64,000 nucleotides of DNA from Aquibium oceanicum. GTDB taxonomy: Bacteria > Pseudomonadota > Alphaproteobacteria > Rhizobiales > Rhizobiaceae. The DNA lies in assembly GCF_001889605.1 (NCBI RefSeq), contig NZ_CP018171.1, forward strand, positions 930,001 through 994,000, read 5' to 3'. How positions within the stretch are numbered: the stretch's first letter is position 1; every line of letters starts with the position of its first letter. Shown one piece after another: positions 34,496 to 43,586 of the stretch. Made by a program: the position numbers and the translations under genes. The notes below the pieces were generated by a model that worked only from the letters and a program-made list of their open reading frames with translations, made no database searches and was not told where the DNA came from.

Positions 34496-34551
34496 CGTCA
34501 TCCCAGGGCGGAGCGGGAGCGTTGGCGGAGGCGCATACCCTGGGATCCGTG
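34496..34551. repeat. REP-like palindromic element between convergent genes
   Basis: CGTCATCCCAGGGC and ACCCTGGGATCCGTG bracket a 29-base spacer, with a perfect 9-bp inverted repeat ATCCCAGGG/CCCTGGGAT. This form resembles the dispersed intergenic palindromes of rhizobial genomes. Only one copy was seen in the window, so its repeated nature is inferred. Confidence 0.5.
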
Positions 34552-34617
34552 CCTGAGCATATCGACAGCGTGAGACGGCGCAGGAACCGCCTCACCACCA
34601 TCCCGTCAGCCGTGGCT

Positions 34618-35445
34618 CTAGCCGAAGCCAAGCGCAAGGAACCGCTCGTCGAAACGGTCGGGCTCGGGAACCTCGATACCAAAGTCCGCCGCCAAGATTC
34701 CTCGCGCTTCGGCTCCCGAGCCCAGATGCATCTGCCGGCCTGGTCCGCCGGTTTCGCGGATCGTGAGACGGTCGTTCAGCAGGCCGAGGCGCCGGCCCGG
34801 CAGCGCGCGTGCGGCGATGAGCGACGTGACGAAGTGAGAGGCCGGATTGGCGGACAGGAAGTAGCTCGATGCGGCGTAGTCCACCTCGAGATGTTCGACC
34901 ATGTCGAACCGGAAGATGGACCGCCATTCGCCGCCGATCTCCGCCTGCAGGCGCATATGATCGCCCTGTTCGACGATGCGATATGCTTCGTGCGGTGTCG
35001 CCTGCACCATGCCCGGCGCGAGCCGTAGAGGCGCGGTCTGGGTCAGGCCGCCGAAGCCGACGTCCGCCAGCCATGTCGCGCCTTCGAGCTCGACGCGCAG
35101 CAGCATGTGGCTGCGCGGATTGACGGCGTCCTCTGAATAGTTCCACAGCACGCGCGCCGCGAGCCCCGAAACCTCGAAGCCCAAGGCGGAGAGCGCCTTC
35201 CAGAAGAGCAGGTTCTGCTCGAAGCAGTAGCCGCCGCGGCGCGAGTGCACGAGCTTTTCTTCAAGCGATGGAAGATCCAGCCGCACCGGCCGACCGAGGA
35301 AGGGGTCCAGGTTCTCGAAGGCGATCGCTTCGGGGTGCAGGCGTTGAAGCTCGCGCAGCACCGGCAGCGTCGCCTCGCGCGGTCCGCGATAGCCGATACG
35401 CTCGCAATAGGCGTCGAGATCGATTCCTGGAGCCGTGCCGGCCAT
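34618..35445 (-). CDS. nat: arylamine N-acetyltransferase
   Basis: Transfers acetyl from acetyl-CoA to arylamines, hydrazines or hydroxylamines. The 275-residue length is normal. The Cys-His-Asp triad is complete: RGGYCFEQN (Cys 74), NPRSHMLL (His 113) and WLADVGFGG (Asp 128). The ATG at 35445 is preceded by GGGGAGG; an ATG at 35460 would add five residues. It is alone on its strand, convergent with the dehydrogenase and downstream of the AI-2E-type permease. A xenobiotic-detoxifying role is usual for soil bacteria. Confidence 0.93.
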   Translation of the reverse strand: MAGTAPGIDLDAYCERIGYRGPREATLPVLRELQRLHPEAIAFENLDPFLGRPVRLDLPSLEEKLVHSRRGGYCFEQNLLFWKALSALGFEVSGLAARVLWNYSEDAVNPRSHMLLRVELEGATWLADVGFGGLTQTAPLRLAPGMVQATPHEAYRIVEQGDHMRLQAEIGGEWRSIFRFDMVEHLEVDYAASSYFLSANPASHFVTSLIAARALPGRRLGLLNDRLTIRETGGPGRQMHLGSGAEARGILAADFGIEVPEPDRFDERFLALGFG

Positions 35446-35533
35446 TGCGCCTCCCCGCATCGGGAAGAGCCTCTAGCCGGGCAGCAGAACCGAGGCAAGA
35501 AGAAGCCGTCGGCCGCGCCGCGCAGCCGGAAGG

Positions 35534-36646
35534 CTATTCGGTATCGTTGGTGTGCTGCGCGCCGAGGAAATTGCCGAAGCTGCGCATCACTTCGAAATTG
35601 TCGCAGAAGACCTTGACGATGACCAGGATGGGGACCGCGAGGAGCGCGCCGGCGAAGCCCCACAGCCAGGACCAGAAGGCAATGGCGATGAAGATCGCGA
35701 CGGCGTTGATCTCGAGCCGGCGGCCGACCACCAGCGGCGTGACGAACTGGCCCTCGATCGCCGTGCAGGCAAAGTAGAGCAGCGGCGCGACCATGGCGGT
35801 GGCAAGCGTGTCGAAGGTCACCACGGAAATGATGCCGACGAGCACGATTCCGATCAGGCTTCCCACATAGGGAAGAAAATTGAGGAGCGCCGCGGCAACG
35901 CCCCAGACGAACGGTGTGGGAAGACCCACCGCCCAGCAGCAGAGCCCGACCGCCACGCCGAGGCCGCTGTTGATGAGCGCCACCGTCAGGAGGTAGCGCG
36001 AGATCTCGCGCTCGACGTCGTAGACGACCCTCAGCGCCCGCTTCTTGTCGCTCATCAGGTCGAACGACTGCACCATCTTTTCGTAGAAGAGACTGCCGGA
36101 GGCGAGGAGAAACAGCGACAGCACGAGCGTCACGGCCACCGTGGTGCCGAAGGAGAGAAGGTTGCCGGCAGCGCGGGAGACGATGCCCGGCTGGGCGATC
36201 ACGACCTTCTGCACGTCTGGCTCGTTACCGGATTCGGTGACGTTCTCGATCTCCTCCGACGCTTCCACGAAGCGCGTGAGAGGCCCGCGGATTTCCGACA
36301 CCCGCTCGCGCAACTCCCGTCCGATCTTCGGGGCATCGTTGACCAGGTCGAGCACCGGACCGCTCAGCAGGAACCCCATGATCGAGAGGCCGGTGAAGGA
36401 GACCAGCACGAGAAGCGTCGCGGAAAGGGGAGCGGGCACGCCGCGCCAGGACAGGACGCGCACGATGGGCGACAGCGTCAGTGCCAGCATGAAAGCGAGC
36501 ACCACGGGCAGGAAGAAATCCTTGGCGAAGTAGAGGGCGTAGACGAACAGGATGAGAAATATGCCGAGCAGGACGCGAAACGTGCGTCTTCGCATGGACA
36601 TCTCGATGGCCGCCACCTCCTCCTCTTTCTTTTCGACCTCGGCCAT
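35534..36646 (-). CDS. AI-2E family transporter (PerM/TqsA-like membrane protein)
   Basis: Inner-membrane protein of 370 residues with about eight hydrophobic segments. A long cytosolic/periplasmic region (residues about 110-160) follows the first helices. The C-terminal half has GLCCWAVGLPTPFVWGVAA, LNFLPYVGSLIG and GQFVTPLVVGRRLEINAVAIF, diagnostic of this family. The ATG at 36646 follows GGGAGGAGC; the acidic start (AEVEKKEEE) is cytosolic. Family members export diverse small molecules or act as antiporters, so the AI-2 label should not be read as quorum sensing. Confidence 0.9.
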   Translation of the reverse strand: MAEVEKKEEEVAAIEMSMRRRTFRVLLGIFLILFVYALYFAKDFFLPVVLAFMLALTLSPIVRVLSWRGVPAPLSATLLVLVSFTGLSIMGFLLSGPVLDLVNDAPKIGRELRERVSEIRGPLTRFVEASEEIENVTESGNEPDVQKVVIAQPGIVSRAAGNLLSFGTTVAVTLVLSLFLLASGSLFYEKMVQSFDLMSDKKRALRVVYDVEREISRYLLTVALINSGLGVAVGLCCWAVGLPTPFVWGVAAALLNFLPYVGSLIGIVLVGIISVVTFDTLATAMVAPLLYFACTAIEGQFVTPLVVGRRLEINAVAIFIAIAFWSWLWGFAGALLAVPILVIVKVFCDNFEVMRSFGNFLGAQHTNDTE

Positions 36647-36826
36647 GCTCCTCCCGCTCCGCGTGCTGAAGGGCGCGGAAGACAGGGAATGTGCCAGACG
36701 CGGTTCCGTTCCGCCAGCAGGGGAAATGCGTCGATGCGGGACGACTGCCGGTACCCCGGTATCATTCGGCCATTGTCTACCGCACGAAACTTGGTGCAAT
36801 GTGCGAATAGACTGCGGGAGAATCGA

Positions 36827-37306
36827 ATGTCGACATCGGGCTTCGGATACGTCACACGCGCTGCGGGGCTGCTGGCTTTCGTGGCGTTATCGTCCTGCGT
36901 CGTCGAGAGCGGACCGCCACCTTACAATCCCGGCCCGGGTCCGGGTCCGGGGTTCTGCCCGCGCGTCTACGAACCGGTTTGCGCGGAACGCGGTCGCGAC
37001 CGGCAGACGTTCGGCAATGCATGCGAGGCACGCAAGGAACGCTACCGGGTCGTGTATCCTGGACAATGCCGCCGTTCGGGCGGCCCGATCACGCCACCGC
37101 CTCCGGGACCGCCGCCTCCTCCCGGACCTCCTCCGGGCCCAGGTCCCGGACCGATCAATCCTCCCGGTCCGCAGCCGGGCGGGCTGTCCTGCACGCAGGT
37201 CTACGAGCCGGTCTGCGCGCGCCGGGGATCGCATGTTCGGACGTTCGGAAACGGCTGCGAGGCCAATGTTGCGAACTACACCGTGATCCGACAGGGGCCG
37301 TGCTGA
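36827..37306 (+). CDS. lipoprotein with two Kazal-type protease-inhibitor domains
   Basis: A 159-residue secreted lipoprotein. The signal peptide ends in a lipobox, ALSSC. Two Kazal-like modules follow, each with C-x6-PVC, TFGN-x-CEA and a final Cys (FCPRVYEPVCAERG..., SCTQVYEPVCARRG...). They are joined by a Pro/Gly-rich spacer of about 45 residues (PPPPGPPPP repeats) that would span peptidoglycan or extend the domains. The ATG follows GGGAG. Kazal modules usually inhibit serine proteases. Here the target is unknown; defence against host, predator or own proteases is possible. Confidence 0.85.
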   Translation: MSTSGFGYVTRAAGLLAFVALSSCVVESGPPPYNPGPGPGPGFCPRVYEPVCAERGRDRQTFGNACEARKERYRVVYPGQCRRSGGPITPPPPGPPPPPGPPPGPGPGPINPPGPQPGGLSCTQVYEPVCARRGSHVRTFGNGCEANVANYTVIRQGPC

Positions 37307-37340
37307 GACAGCAACCCTGATGCACCTGCCGGAATGCCGC

Positions 37341-38342
37341 TCAGGCGGCTTCCGACAGCGTCCGGTGCGCGTCAGCGAGGATTTCGTATGACCGCAGGCG
37401 CGCCGCGTGGTCGAACACCTGGCCGGTCACCATCAGTTCGTCCGCGCCGGTCCGGCGGGCGAACTCCTCCACACCGCGCCTGACGGTGTCCGGCGAACCG
37501 ACGACGGCGCAGGACAGGGCCTGGTCGAGCATCATGCGCGCCATCGGATCGAGGCTCTCATAATAGTTCTCCACCGGCGGCGGCAGCTTGCCGGGACGCC
37601 CGGTACGCAGGTTCACGAAGGCCTGCTGCTGGGACGAGAACAGGAACCGCGCCTCATCGTCCGTCTCGGCGGCGAAGACGCTCATGCCAAGCATGACGTA
37701 GGGCTTGTCCAGATACTGCGACGGCTCGAAGCGCTCGCGATAGATCGTCATCGCGCTTTCCAGCTCCGCCGGCGCGAAATGCGAGGCGAAGGCGTAGGGC
37801 AGCCCGAGCGCCGCCGCGAGCTGCGCCCCGTAAAGGCTGGAGCCGAGAATCCAGACTGGCACGTCGAGGCCCGTGCCCGGCACCGCCTGGACGCGCTGGC
37901 CCTCCTGAAGGGGCTGGAAGTAGCCGAGCAGCTCGATGACGTCCTGCGGGAAGGCATTGATGTCGGCGTTGAGGTTGCGGCGAAGCGCCCGCGCCGTCGC
38001 CATGTCGGTGCCCGGAGCGCGCCCGATGCCGAGGTCTATGCGGCCGGGATGCAGTGCGGCCAGCGTGCCGAAGGCCTCCGCGACCATGAGCGGCGCGTGG
38101 TTCGGCAGCATGATGCCGCCGGCGCCGACGCGGATCGTGGAGGTTCCCGCCGCGACATGGGCGATCGTCACCGCCGTCGCGGCGCTCGCGATGCCGGGCA
38201 TGTTGTGGTGCTCGGCGAGCCAGTAGCGCCGGTAGCCCCATCGCTCGGCATGCCGGGCGAGATCGAGCGTGTTCCGCAGCGACTGCGCCGCGTCGGAACC
38301 TTCGGGAACGGGGGAGAGGTCGAGAACTGAAATCGGGATCAT
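37341..38342 (-). CDS. LLM-class flavin-dependent oxidoreductase (luciferase-like, MsnO8/YhbW type)
   Basis: A 333-residue flavin monooxygenase-like enzyme. The N-terminus [12 protein letters not shown], then [35 protein letters not shown] and [12 protein letters not shown] match the LLM subgroup 'alkanal monooxygenase-like'. The C-terminal region has [16 protein letters not shown]. The ATG at 38342 fits the family start; an upstream extension would add 26 unrelated residues. It lies downstream of ybaB, separated by a hairpin. Its substrate is unknown. Confidence 0.9.
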   Translation of the reverse strand: MIPISVLDLSPVPEGSDAAQSLRNTLDLARHAERWGYRRYWLAEHHNMPGIASAATAVTIAHVAAGTSTIRVGAGGIMLPNHAPLMVAEAFGTLAALHPGRIDLGIGRAPGTDMATARALRRNLNADINAFPQDVIELLGYFQPLQEGQRVQAVPGTGLDVPVWILGSSLYGAQLAAALGLPYAFASHFAPAELESAMTIYRERFEPSQYLDKPYVMLGMSVFAAETDDEARFLFSSQQQAFVNLRTGRPGKLPPPVENYYESLDPMARMMLDQALSCAVVGSPDTVRRGVEEFARRTGADELMVTGQVFDHAARLRSYEILADAHRTLSEAA

Positions 38343-38384
38343 GAGGCGGATATGGGGAGTGTCTTCCCGTCGTCCAAGGAGGGC

Positions 38385-38405
38385 ACGGCCGGAAACTCCG
38401 GCCGT
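38385..38405. terminator. hairpin between ybaB and the LLM oxidoreductase gene
   Basis: ACGGCCGGA and TCCGGCCGT form a perfect 9-bp stem with loop AAC in the 111-base gap. It probably separates the dnaX-ybaB transcript from the oxidoreductase gene. No U-run is evident. Confidence 0.5.
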
Positions 38406-38453
38406 TGCGCGATCATGCAACGGCGTCCTTGTGCTGCGTGCAAAAGCGCCCCT

Positions 38454-38777
38454 CTAGAAAGGCATCTTGAAGCCGGGCGGGATCGGCAGGCCGGCCGTCA
38501 GCTCCTGGGTCTTCTGCTGCATCGTCGCCTCGAGCTTGCCCTTGGCGTCGTTATGGGCGGCGAGGATCAGGTCTTCCAGGACCTCCACGTCGTCTTCCTT
38601 GAACAGCGACGGATCGATCTTCAGCGATTTCATCTCGCCCTTGCCCGAAAGCGTCACCGTCACCAGCCCACCGCCGGCCTGGCCGGCGGCCTCGATCAGG
38701 GCGATCTCCTCCTGCATGGTCTGGAATTTCGCCTGCATTTCCTTGGCCTTGCCCATCAGGCCCATGAGGTCCTTCAT
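38454..38777 (-). CDS. ybaB: YbaB/EbfC family nucleoid-associated protein
   Basis: A 107-residue DNA-binding protein that dimerises on the nucleoid. It starts [19 protein letters not shown] (long helix), then [24 protein letters not shown] and [13 protein letters not shown], the family core. AAGGA precedes the ATG at 38777, which is 15 bases after the dnaX stop; this linkage is conserved across bacteria. The C-terminal [10 protein letters not shown] is also usual. Confidence 0.95.
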   Translation of the reverse strand: MKDLMGLMGKAKEMQAKFQTMQEEIALIEAAGQAGGGLVTVTLSGKGEMKSLKIDPSLFKEDDVEVLEDLILAAHNDAKGKLEATMQQKTQELTAGLPIPPGFKMPF

Positions 38778-38792
38778 CGCATCGTCCTTTCG

Positions 38793-40625
38793 TCAGATTT
38801 CGTCGTCGTCTTCGCCGGCGGGTTCCACCGGCAGCGAGGGATCGTCCACCGTCTCCGCGACCGCGGCGTCGGGAATGCGGACGTCTATGATCTTGGCGCC
38901 TGGAAAGCGGGAGAGGATCGCCGCGACCGCCGGATCGGACCGGGCGTCGAGCAGCGCCGTCTCGCGCTTGTCGGTCTCGACTTCGGCCATGGTCCGGCCG
39001 CCCGTTTCGCGCGACAGCGAGACGAACCAGTTGCGGCCGGTCCAGGCCTTCAGCCGCGTGGTCATGTCGTTGAGCAGCGTCTTGGGCGCGTCGTCGGTGA
39101 GGCTCACTTCCAGCTTGCCCGGCTCGATGCGCACCAGACGCACGCAACGCTTCAGCTGCACCTTGAAGGCGAGGTCGCGGGTGGCGTCGGCGAGGGTCGC
39201 GAACTCCTCCAGCGACCTGACCGGCACGATCTGAGGCTCGGGTTCAGGCTCCGCCGGCTGCGTCAGGCTCTCCGGCGCCGGCGCGGGAGATGTCTCCACA
39301 AGGCGCATCGCCTGCCCTCCGCCGGAAGACGGCATGCGGTGTTGGGCAACGGCTGCGCCTGAAGCTGCGGACATCGCGGGCGCGGGCTGCGCGGCGCCGC
39401 CATTGCCGATACGCGGCGCGGAGCCGCGACCCGACAGGGCGGGCGCGCCGTCTTCCATCGACTTCAAGGCCTCGTCGAGGGTGGGCAGGCTCGCGGCATG
39501 CGCGATCCTGATCAGCACCATCTCGCCGGCGCTGACCGGACGGTTCGAGCCCTGAACTTCCGAGATGCCCTTGAGCAGCATCTGCCAGGTGCGCGACAGG
39601 ACCCGCACCGAAAGCCGCTGCGAAAACTCGACGCCCCGCGTTCTTTCGTCCTCGGTCAGCGCCGCATCTTGCGCGGCTTCCGGCACGAAGCGCAGGCGCG
39701 TCACCAGATGGTTGAATTCCGCCAGGTCGGTCAGCACGACCGCCGGGTCGGCACCGCCGTCATATTGCGCCCGGTACTCGGTCAGCGCCGCGGCGACGTC
39801 GCCGCGCATGAGGTTTTCGAAGAGGTCGATGACGCGCGCCCGGTCGGCGAGACCGAGCATGGCGCGCACGGCCGCCGCGGACACCGAGCCGGCGCCGTGG
39901 GCGATGGCCTGGTCGAAGATCGAGAGCGCGTCGCGGACCGAGCCTTCGGCCGCGCGGGCGACCATGGCCATCGCCTCGTCCTCGACCGCGACGTCCTCCT
40001 TGCCGGCAATGCCGCGCAGGTGCTCGACCAGGAGGCCGGCGTCGACACGCCTCAGGTCGAAGCGCTGGCAGCGCGACAGCACGGTGATCGGCACCTTGCG
40101 GATCTCGGTGGTGGCGAAGATGAACTTCACGTGCGGAGGCGGCTCTTCCAGTGTCTTCAGCAGGCCGTTGAAGGCCTGCGTCGAGAGCATGTGCACCTCA
40201 TCGATGATGTAGACCTTGTAGCGCGCCGAAACGGGCGCATAGCGCACCTGCTCGATGATCTCGCGGATGTCGTCGATGCCGGTGTGGGAGGCGGCATCCA
40301 TCTCGATTACGTCGACATGTCGGCCTTCCATGATCGCCTTGCAGTGCTCGCCGGGCTCGGCGAGATCGATGCTGGGGCGGTCGATGTCGGGGGTCTTGTA
40401 GTTCAGCGCGCGGGCCAGGATCCGGGCCGTCGTGGTCTTGCCCACGCCGCGCACGCCGGTCAGCATCCAGGCCTGGGCGATGCGGTTGGCGGCGAACGCG
40501 TTGGTAAGCGTGCGCACCATGGGCTCCTGGCCGATCAGGTCGGAAAAGCTGGCCGGACGGTACTTTCGGGCCAGGACGCGATAGGCCTTGCCATCGGCGT
40601 TGTCGGCTTTGCCGGCCTCGCTCAT
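38793..40625 (-). CDS. dnaX: DNA polymerase III subunits gamma and tau
   Basis: Clamp-loader ATPase of about 610 residues. It starts YRVLARKYRPASFSDLIGQE, then Walker A GVRGVGKTTTA, YKVYIIDEVHMLS (DEXX box), FIFATTEIRKVP (sensor 1) and the SRC motif LSRCQRF. A long Pro/Ala/Glu-rich linker and a C-terminal tau-like part follow. The zinc module is reduced to one Cys in PGEHCKAI, as I recall for Rhizobiales. The ATG at 40625 is preceded by GGAGG (11 bases); an ATG at 40643 is an alternative. No run of six or more A was seen on the coding strand, so slippage-made gamma is not supported. Confidence 0.95.
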   Translation of the reverse strand: MSEAGKADNADGKAYRVLARKYRPASFSDLIGQEPMVRTLTNAFAANRIAQAWMLTGVRGVGKTTTARILARALNYKTPDIDRPSIDLAEPGEHCKAIMEGRHVDVIEMDAASHTGIDDIREIIEQVRYAPVSARYKVYIIDEVHMLSTQAFNGLLKTLEEPPPHVKFIFATTEIRKVPITVLSRCQRFDLRRVDAGLLVEHLRGIAGKEDVAVEDEAMAMVARAAEGSVRDALSIFDQAIAHGAGSVSAAAVRAMLGLADRARVIDLFENLMRGDVAAALTEYRAQYDGGADPAVVLTDLAEFNHLVTRLRFVPEAAQDAALTEDERTRGVEFSQRLSVRVLSRTWQMLLKGISEVQGSNRPVSAGEMVLIRIAHAASLPTLDEALKSMEDGAPALSGRGSAPRIGNGGAAQPAPAMSAASGAAVAQHRMPSSGGGQAMRLVETSPAPAPESLTQPAEPEPEPQIVPVRSLEEFATLADATRDLAFKVQLKRCVRLVRIEPGKLEVSLTDDAPKTLLNDMTTRLKAWTGRNWFVSLSRETGGRTMAEVETDKRETALLDARSDPAVAAILSRFPGAKIIDVRIPDAAVAETVDDPSLPVEPAGEDDDEI

Positions 40626-40747
40626 CGGTCGGAGTGCCTCCATGTGGCCGTCGTCGGCGTTGGTCCAAAGCCGAATGTCGCGTGCCGGCACTGACGCGTC
40701 AATGCCTGATCCGGTTGCTTCCGGACCGCCGCGAGCGGGTGGAAAGG

Positions 40748-40847
40748 TGGGAGGCTGGCACGGTGACCCGTGCCGCGGCTCGTTAGGGCTGCTTCCTTCC
40801 GGACCTGACCCGGTTGGCGAGTGGCTCGTCCACCACCAACCTCCCGA
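40748..40847 (-). ncRNA. ffs: signal recognition particle RNA, small bacterial type (4.5S)
   Basis: Read on the minus strand, the sequence contains the invariant SRP core GGTCAGGTCCGGAAGGAAGC, including the GGAA tetraloop and the asymmetric loop bound by Ffh. GGGAGG near the 5' end pairs with CCTCCC near the 3' end to close the rod-like stem. It lies immediately upstream of dnaX on the same strand, the usual alphaproteobacterial position. Ends are estimated from the closing stem. Confidence 0.93.
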
Positions 40848-40851
40848 CCCC

Positions 40852-40880
40852 CATATCGGGGATTGCTTCGCCGAATGCAA
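40852..40880 (-). promoter_or_regulatory. probable promoter of the SRP RNA
   Basis: On the minus strand TTGCAT and GATATG are separated by 17 bases, ending five bases before the estimated RNA 5' end. The -10 box is weak but position and spacing fit a sigma-70 promoter. The following 292 bases up to the amidase remnant (40881-41172) show no gene that I can support. Confidence 0.45.
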
Positions 40881-41172
40881 GGGAGGTCCGTGCTTTATGC
40901 GCCGGCCGTGTATCCGGTCGGATCCGGCTGGTCGCTCGCGCGCACGGTACTTGCCGCATAGTACAAATGCATCATGCGGCGGCAGTTTCGCTCGGGTATC
41001 GTCTTCAACCGAGGATTGGCGGACCGGGTGAGCACACGGAGTAGGAACCCCGGTCCTTGGCGGACGATACGTTACGCCCGAACCATTTGCTTCCTCGCCG
41101 GAGTGGCCCACCAAGTGATTGGCCGGCAGAGCGGAGCCTTTTCTAAACCCCGAACCGACACTGGTGCCGGTC

Positions 41173-42689
41173 TCACGCCGCTGCGCGGGCCGGTTCGGGC
41201 CTGCGCAGCGGAGCCCTGCGATCGAGCCAGCCCGACAGCTTTTCCATCTGGGCGGCGAAGGACAGCAACGTCGCCTCATCGCCGGGACGACCGGCCGCCT
41301 GGATGCCGATGGGCAGGCCAGCATCGGTGACATGGACGGGCAGGGAGATCGAAGGCTGACCGGTGACGTTCTGGATCGCCGGCCAATGGGTGAACCACAG
41401 GCTCTTGTCCATCAGCTGTCCAAGGAACTGCTCGATCCTGAGCAGCCGCGTCAGCCGCAGCCGGTCGAGCGCGTTCTCCAGGAATTCGTCCGCCCCGGCC
41501 GGGTTCATCGCACCGACCTTCAGCGGCGGATGGGCGATGACGGGCATCAGCACCGCATCGTACTTCGCCGTCCACGAGATGAGGTTTCGCGAGGCGGCAT
41601 GAAGCCGTTCCAGTCCCGCATAGAGTTCGCCGGCCGAGAAGGTTTCGCCGAAGCGTGCCAGCACGCGGGTCGAACGCTCGAGGTCCGGGCCGATCGGGCG
41701 CCCGTTGCGCACGTTCTCGCCCCGCACGAAGCCGGCGGTCGCCGATGCGACTGACCTGGCGAAATCGGCCATGAAGGACCGGTCGATCATCGGCAGGTCG
41801 ATCTCCTCGATCGAGTGGCCGCCGTCCCGTGCCAGCGACACCGCCTTGTCGAGCGCCGCCATCGTCTCCGCCGAGATCGCCAGGCCGAGCGGCGATTTGC
41901 GGTAGACCGCGATCGTCAGCTTCCCCGGCTCGCGCGCGGCTGCCTGGGCGAAGGTCTCCTTCGTTCCCTTGCCTGGTAGGGCGCCAGCAGATCCGGCCCG
42001 TGCGTCAGGTCGAGCAGGCGGGCGCTGTCGCGCACCGAACGGGTCACGACATGGTCGACGACGAAACCGTACCAGCTTTCCGAGGCGAGCGGCGTGAGCG
42101 GGATACGCCCGCGCGAGGTCTTGAGGCCGACAAGTCCGCAGCAGGCCGCCGGCACCCGTATCGATCCGCCGCCGTCCGAGGCATGGGCTGCGGGAACAAC
42201 GCCCGCCGCCACCAGCGCCGCGGCTCCACCGGACGAGCCGCCGGTGACATGGTCGCGGTTCCAGGGATTGCGGGTGATCCCGAAGCGCTTCGATTCGGTG
42301 ACCAGCCGCAAGCCGTATTCCGGCGACGTCGAGGTGGCGATCGGGATCAGCCCGGCCGCGCGGTAGCGGTCCACGAGGACGGAACTGAATTCCGGAACGA
42401 GCGGGGGCACCGCGCTTCCCGAATGCATCGCAACGCCTTCGATCGCGATCGCCAGATCCTTGATGGCGAAGGGGACGCCGGCGAAAGGGAGCGCGCGATC
42501 GACGGCCTTCGCCTGACCGCGGGCGCGGTCGTAGAGTTTTTCGGCGATCGCGTTGATGTCGTGGCCGGTGGCTTCGGCGCGCGCGATCGCCGCCTCGACG
42601 AGTTCCAGCGGCGTGACGTCACCTGCGTTGACGCGTTCCGCAAGCCCGGTGGCGTCGTTTTCCCATAGCAGCGTTTCGATGTCGTCCAT
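41173..42689 (-). pseudogene. amidase (amidase-signature family) broken by a one-base frameshift
   Basis: The N-terminal part (ATG at 42689 after GGGGAGACG) has the catalytic Lys (PFAIKDLA), GGSSGGAAA and GGGSIR Ser residues, so the Ser-Ser-Lys triad is intact. The frame breaks near 41971-41976: the coding strand reads TACCAGGCAAGG, where adding one G (CAGGGC) restores reading through GKGTKETF into the C-terminal half. That half continues to 41173 as AVYRKSPLGL, MAALDKAVSLARDGG and NVTGQPSISLP. The whole gene would encode about 505 residues. A real mutation or a sequencing error are both possible; translation as written ends soon after the break. Confidence 0.85.
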
Positions 42690-42747
42690 GGCGTCTCCCC
42701 TCTCGCCAAAGCTAGCGAGCAAGCGGTTTCGGCGCAACGCCGACGCG

Positions 42748-43485
42748 TCACGCGAACATGTGGGATAAGAGAAATGCCGCCAGGAAACCGCCCGCGGTGA
42801 TCAGTCCCGCCGCGTCGTGGGCTTCGTCGAAGGCTTCGGGGATCATCGTGTCGGCGATCATGGCCAGCATGGCACCGGCCGCGACCCCTTGCGCCACGGC
42901 GATGTATTCCTGCGGCACGCCCGCGAAGAAGTGGTAGCCGACCACCGACCCGAGGCCGCACAGCGCCGCGATGCCGGCCCACAGGCCGAAGACGTAGCGC
43001 GCCGGGAGGCCGGAGGATTTCATTCCCGCGGAACTCGACATCCCTTCCGGGAAGTTCGAGAGGAAGATTGCCGCGACGATGGGCAGCGACACGCCTTCGC
43101 CCTCGAGCAGGCTTAGCCCGATCACGATCGATTCCGGGATACCGTCGAACACGGAGCCGAGCGCGATCGCCGCCGTGGCGGCCGATGCATCCGTGCGCGA
43201 GGAGCGCTTGCGGCCATGAGCCCCCGCGCGCGCCAGAAGCAGGGCGCCGGCGGTGAACCCCACCGCGCCCGCCACGAAGCCGATGGAGGAGGCCGCCAGC
43301 CCGCCGATCTCCTGCGCTTCGTCCATCAGGTCGAAGGCGATGGCGGAGACCAGGACGCCCGATCCGAACGCCATGACGGCGGCGATCACGCGTGGCGACG
43401 GTCTGGCGAACCAGCCGACCGTCGCTCCGATGAGCAGGGAGCTGCCCGCGAAGAGGCCCCAGGCCAGAGCAATCAGGATATCCAC
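42748..43485 (-). CDS. ZIP-family metal transporter
   Basis: Inner-membrane protein of 245 residues with eight hydrophobic segments. The metal-site helices carry SVFDGIPESIVIG and LSNFPEGMSSS, the HxxxE-like signatures of ZIP proteins (here with Asn/Asp in place of His at the first positions). A short basic loop (GAHGRKRSSRT) separates helices 3 and 4. It starts at a GTG, and lies 58 bases upstream of the broken amidase on the same strand. Zinc or another divalent metal is the usual cargo; direction is not inferable. Confidence 0.85.
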   Translation of the reverse strand: MDILIALAWGLFAGSSLLIGATVGWFARPSPRVIAAVMAFGSGVLVSAIAFDLMDEAQEIGGLAASSIGFVAGAVGFTAGALLLARAGAHGRKRSSRTDASAATAAIALGSVFDGIPESIVIGLSLLEGEGVSLPIVAAIFLSNFPEGMSSSAGMKSSGLPARYVFGLWAGIAALCGLGSVVGYHFFAGVPQEYIAVAQGVAAGAMLAMIADTMIPEAFDEAHDAAGLITAGGFLAAFLLSHMFA

Positions 43486-43586
43486 GTAATGGCGCTCGCA
43501 TATGTTTTATTCACGGATCAGTTGACTGCGAAGGGCGCATGCGTGCAAGCCTTGCGCCAAAGCGCGGCCACGAGAAAACAGGATAA

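Noticed and set aside
38793-40625. Programmed -1 frameshift in dnaX
   Set aside because: No A-rich slippery run was seen on the coding strand.
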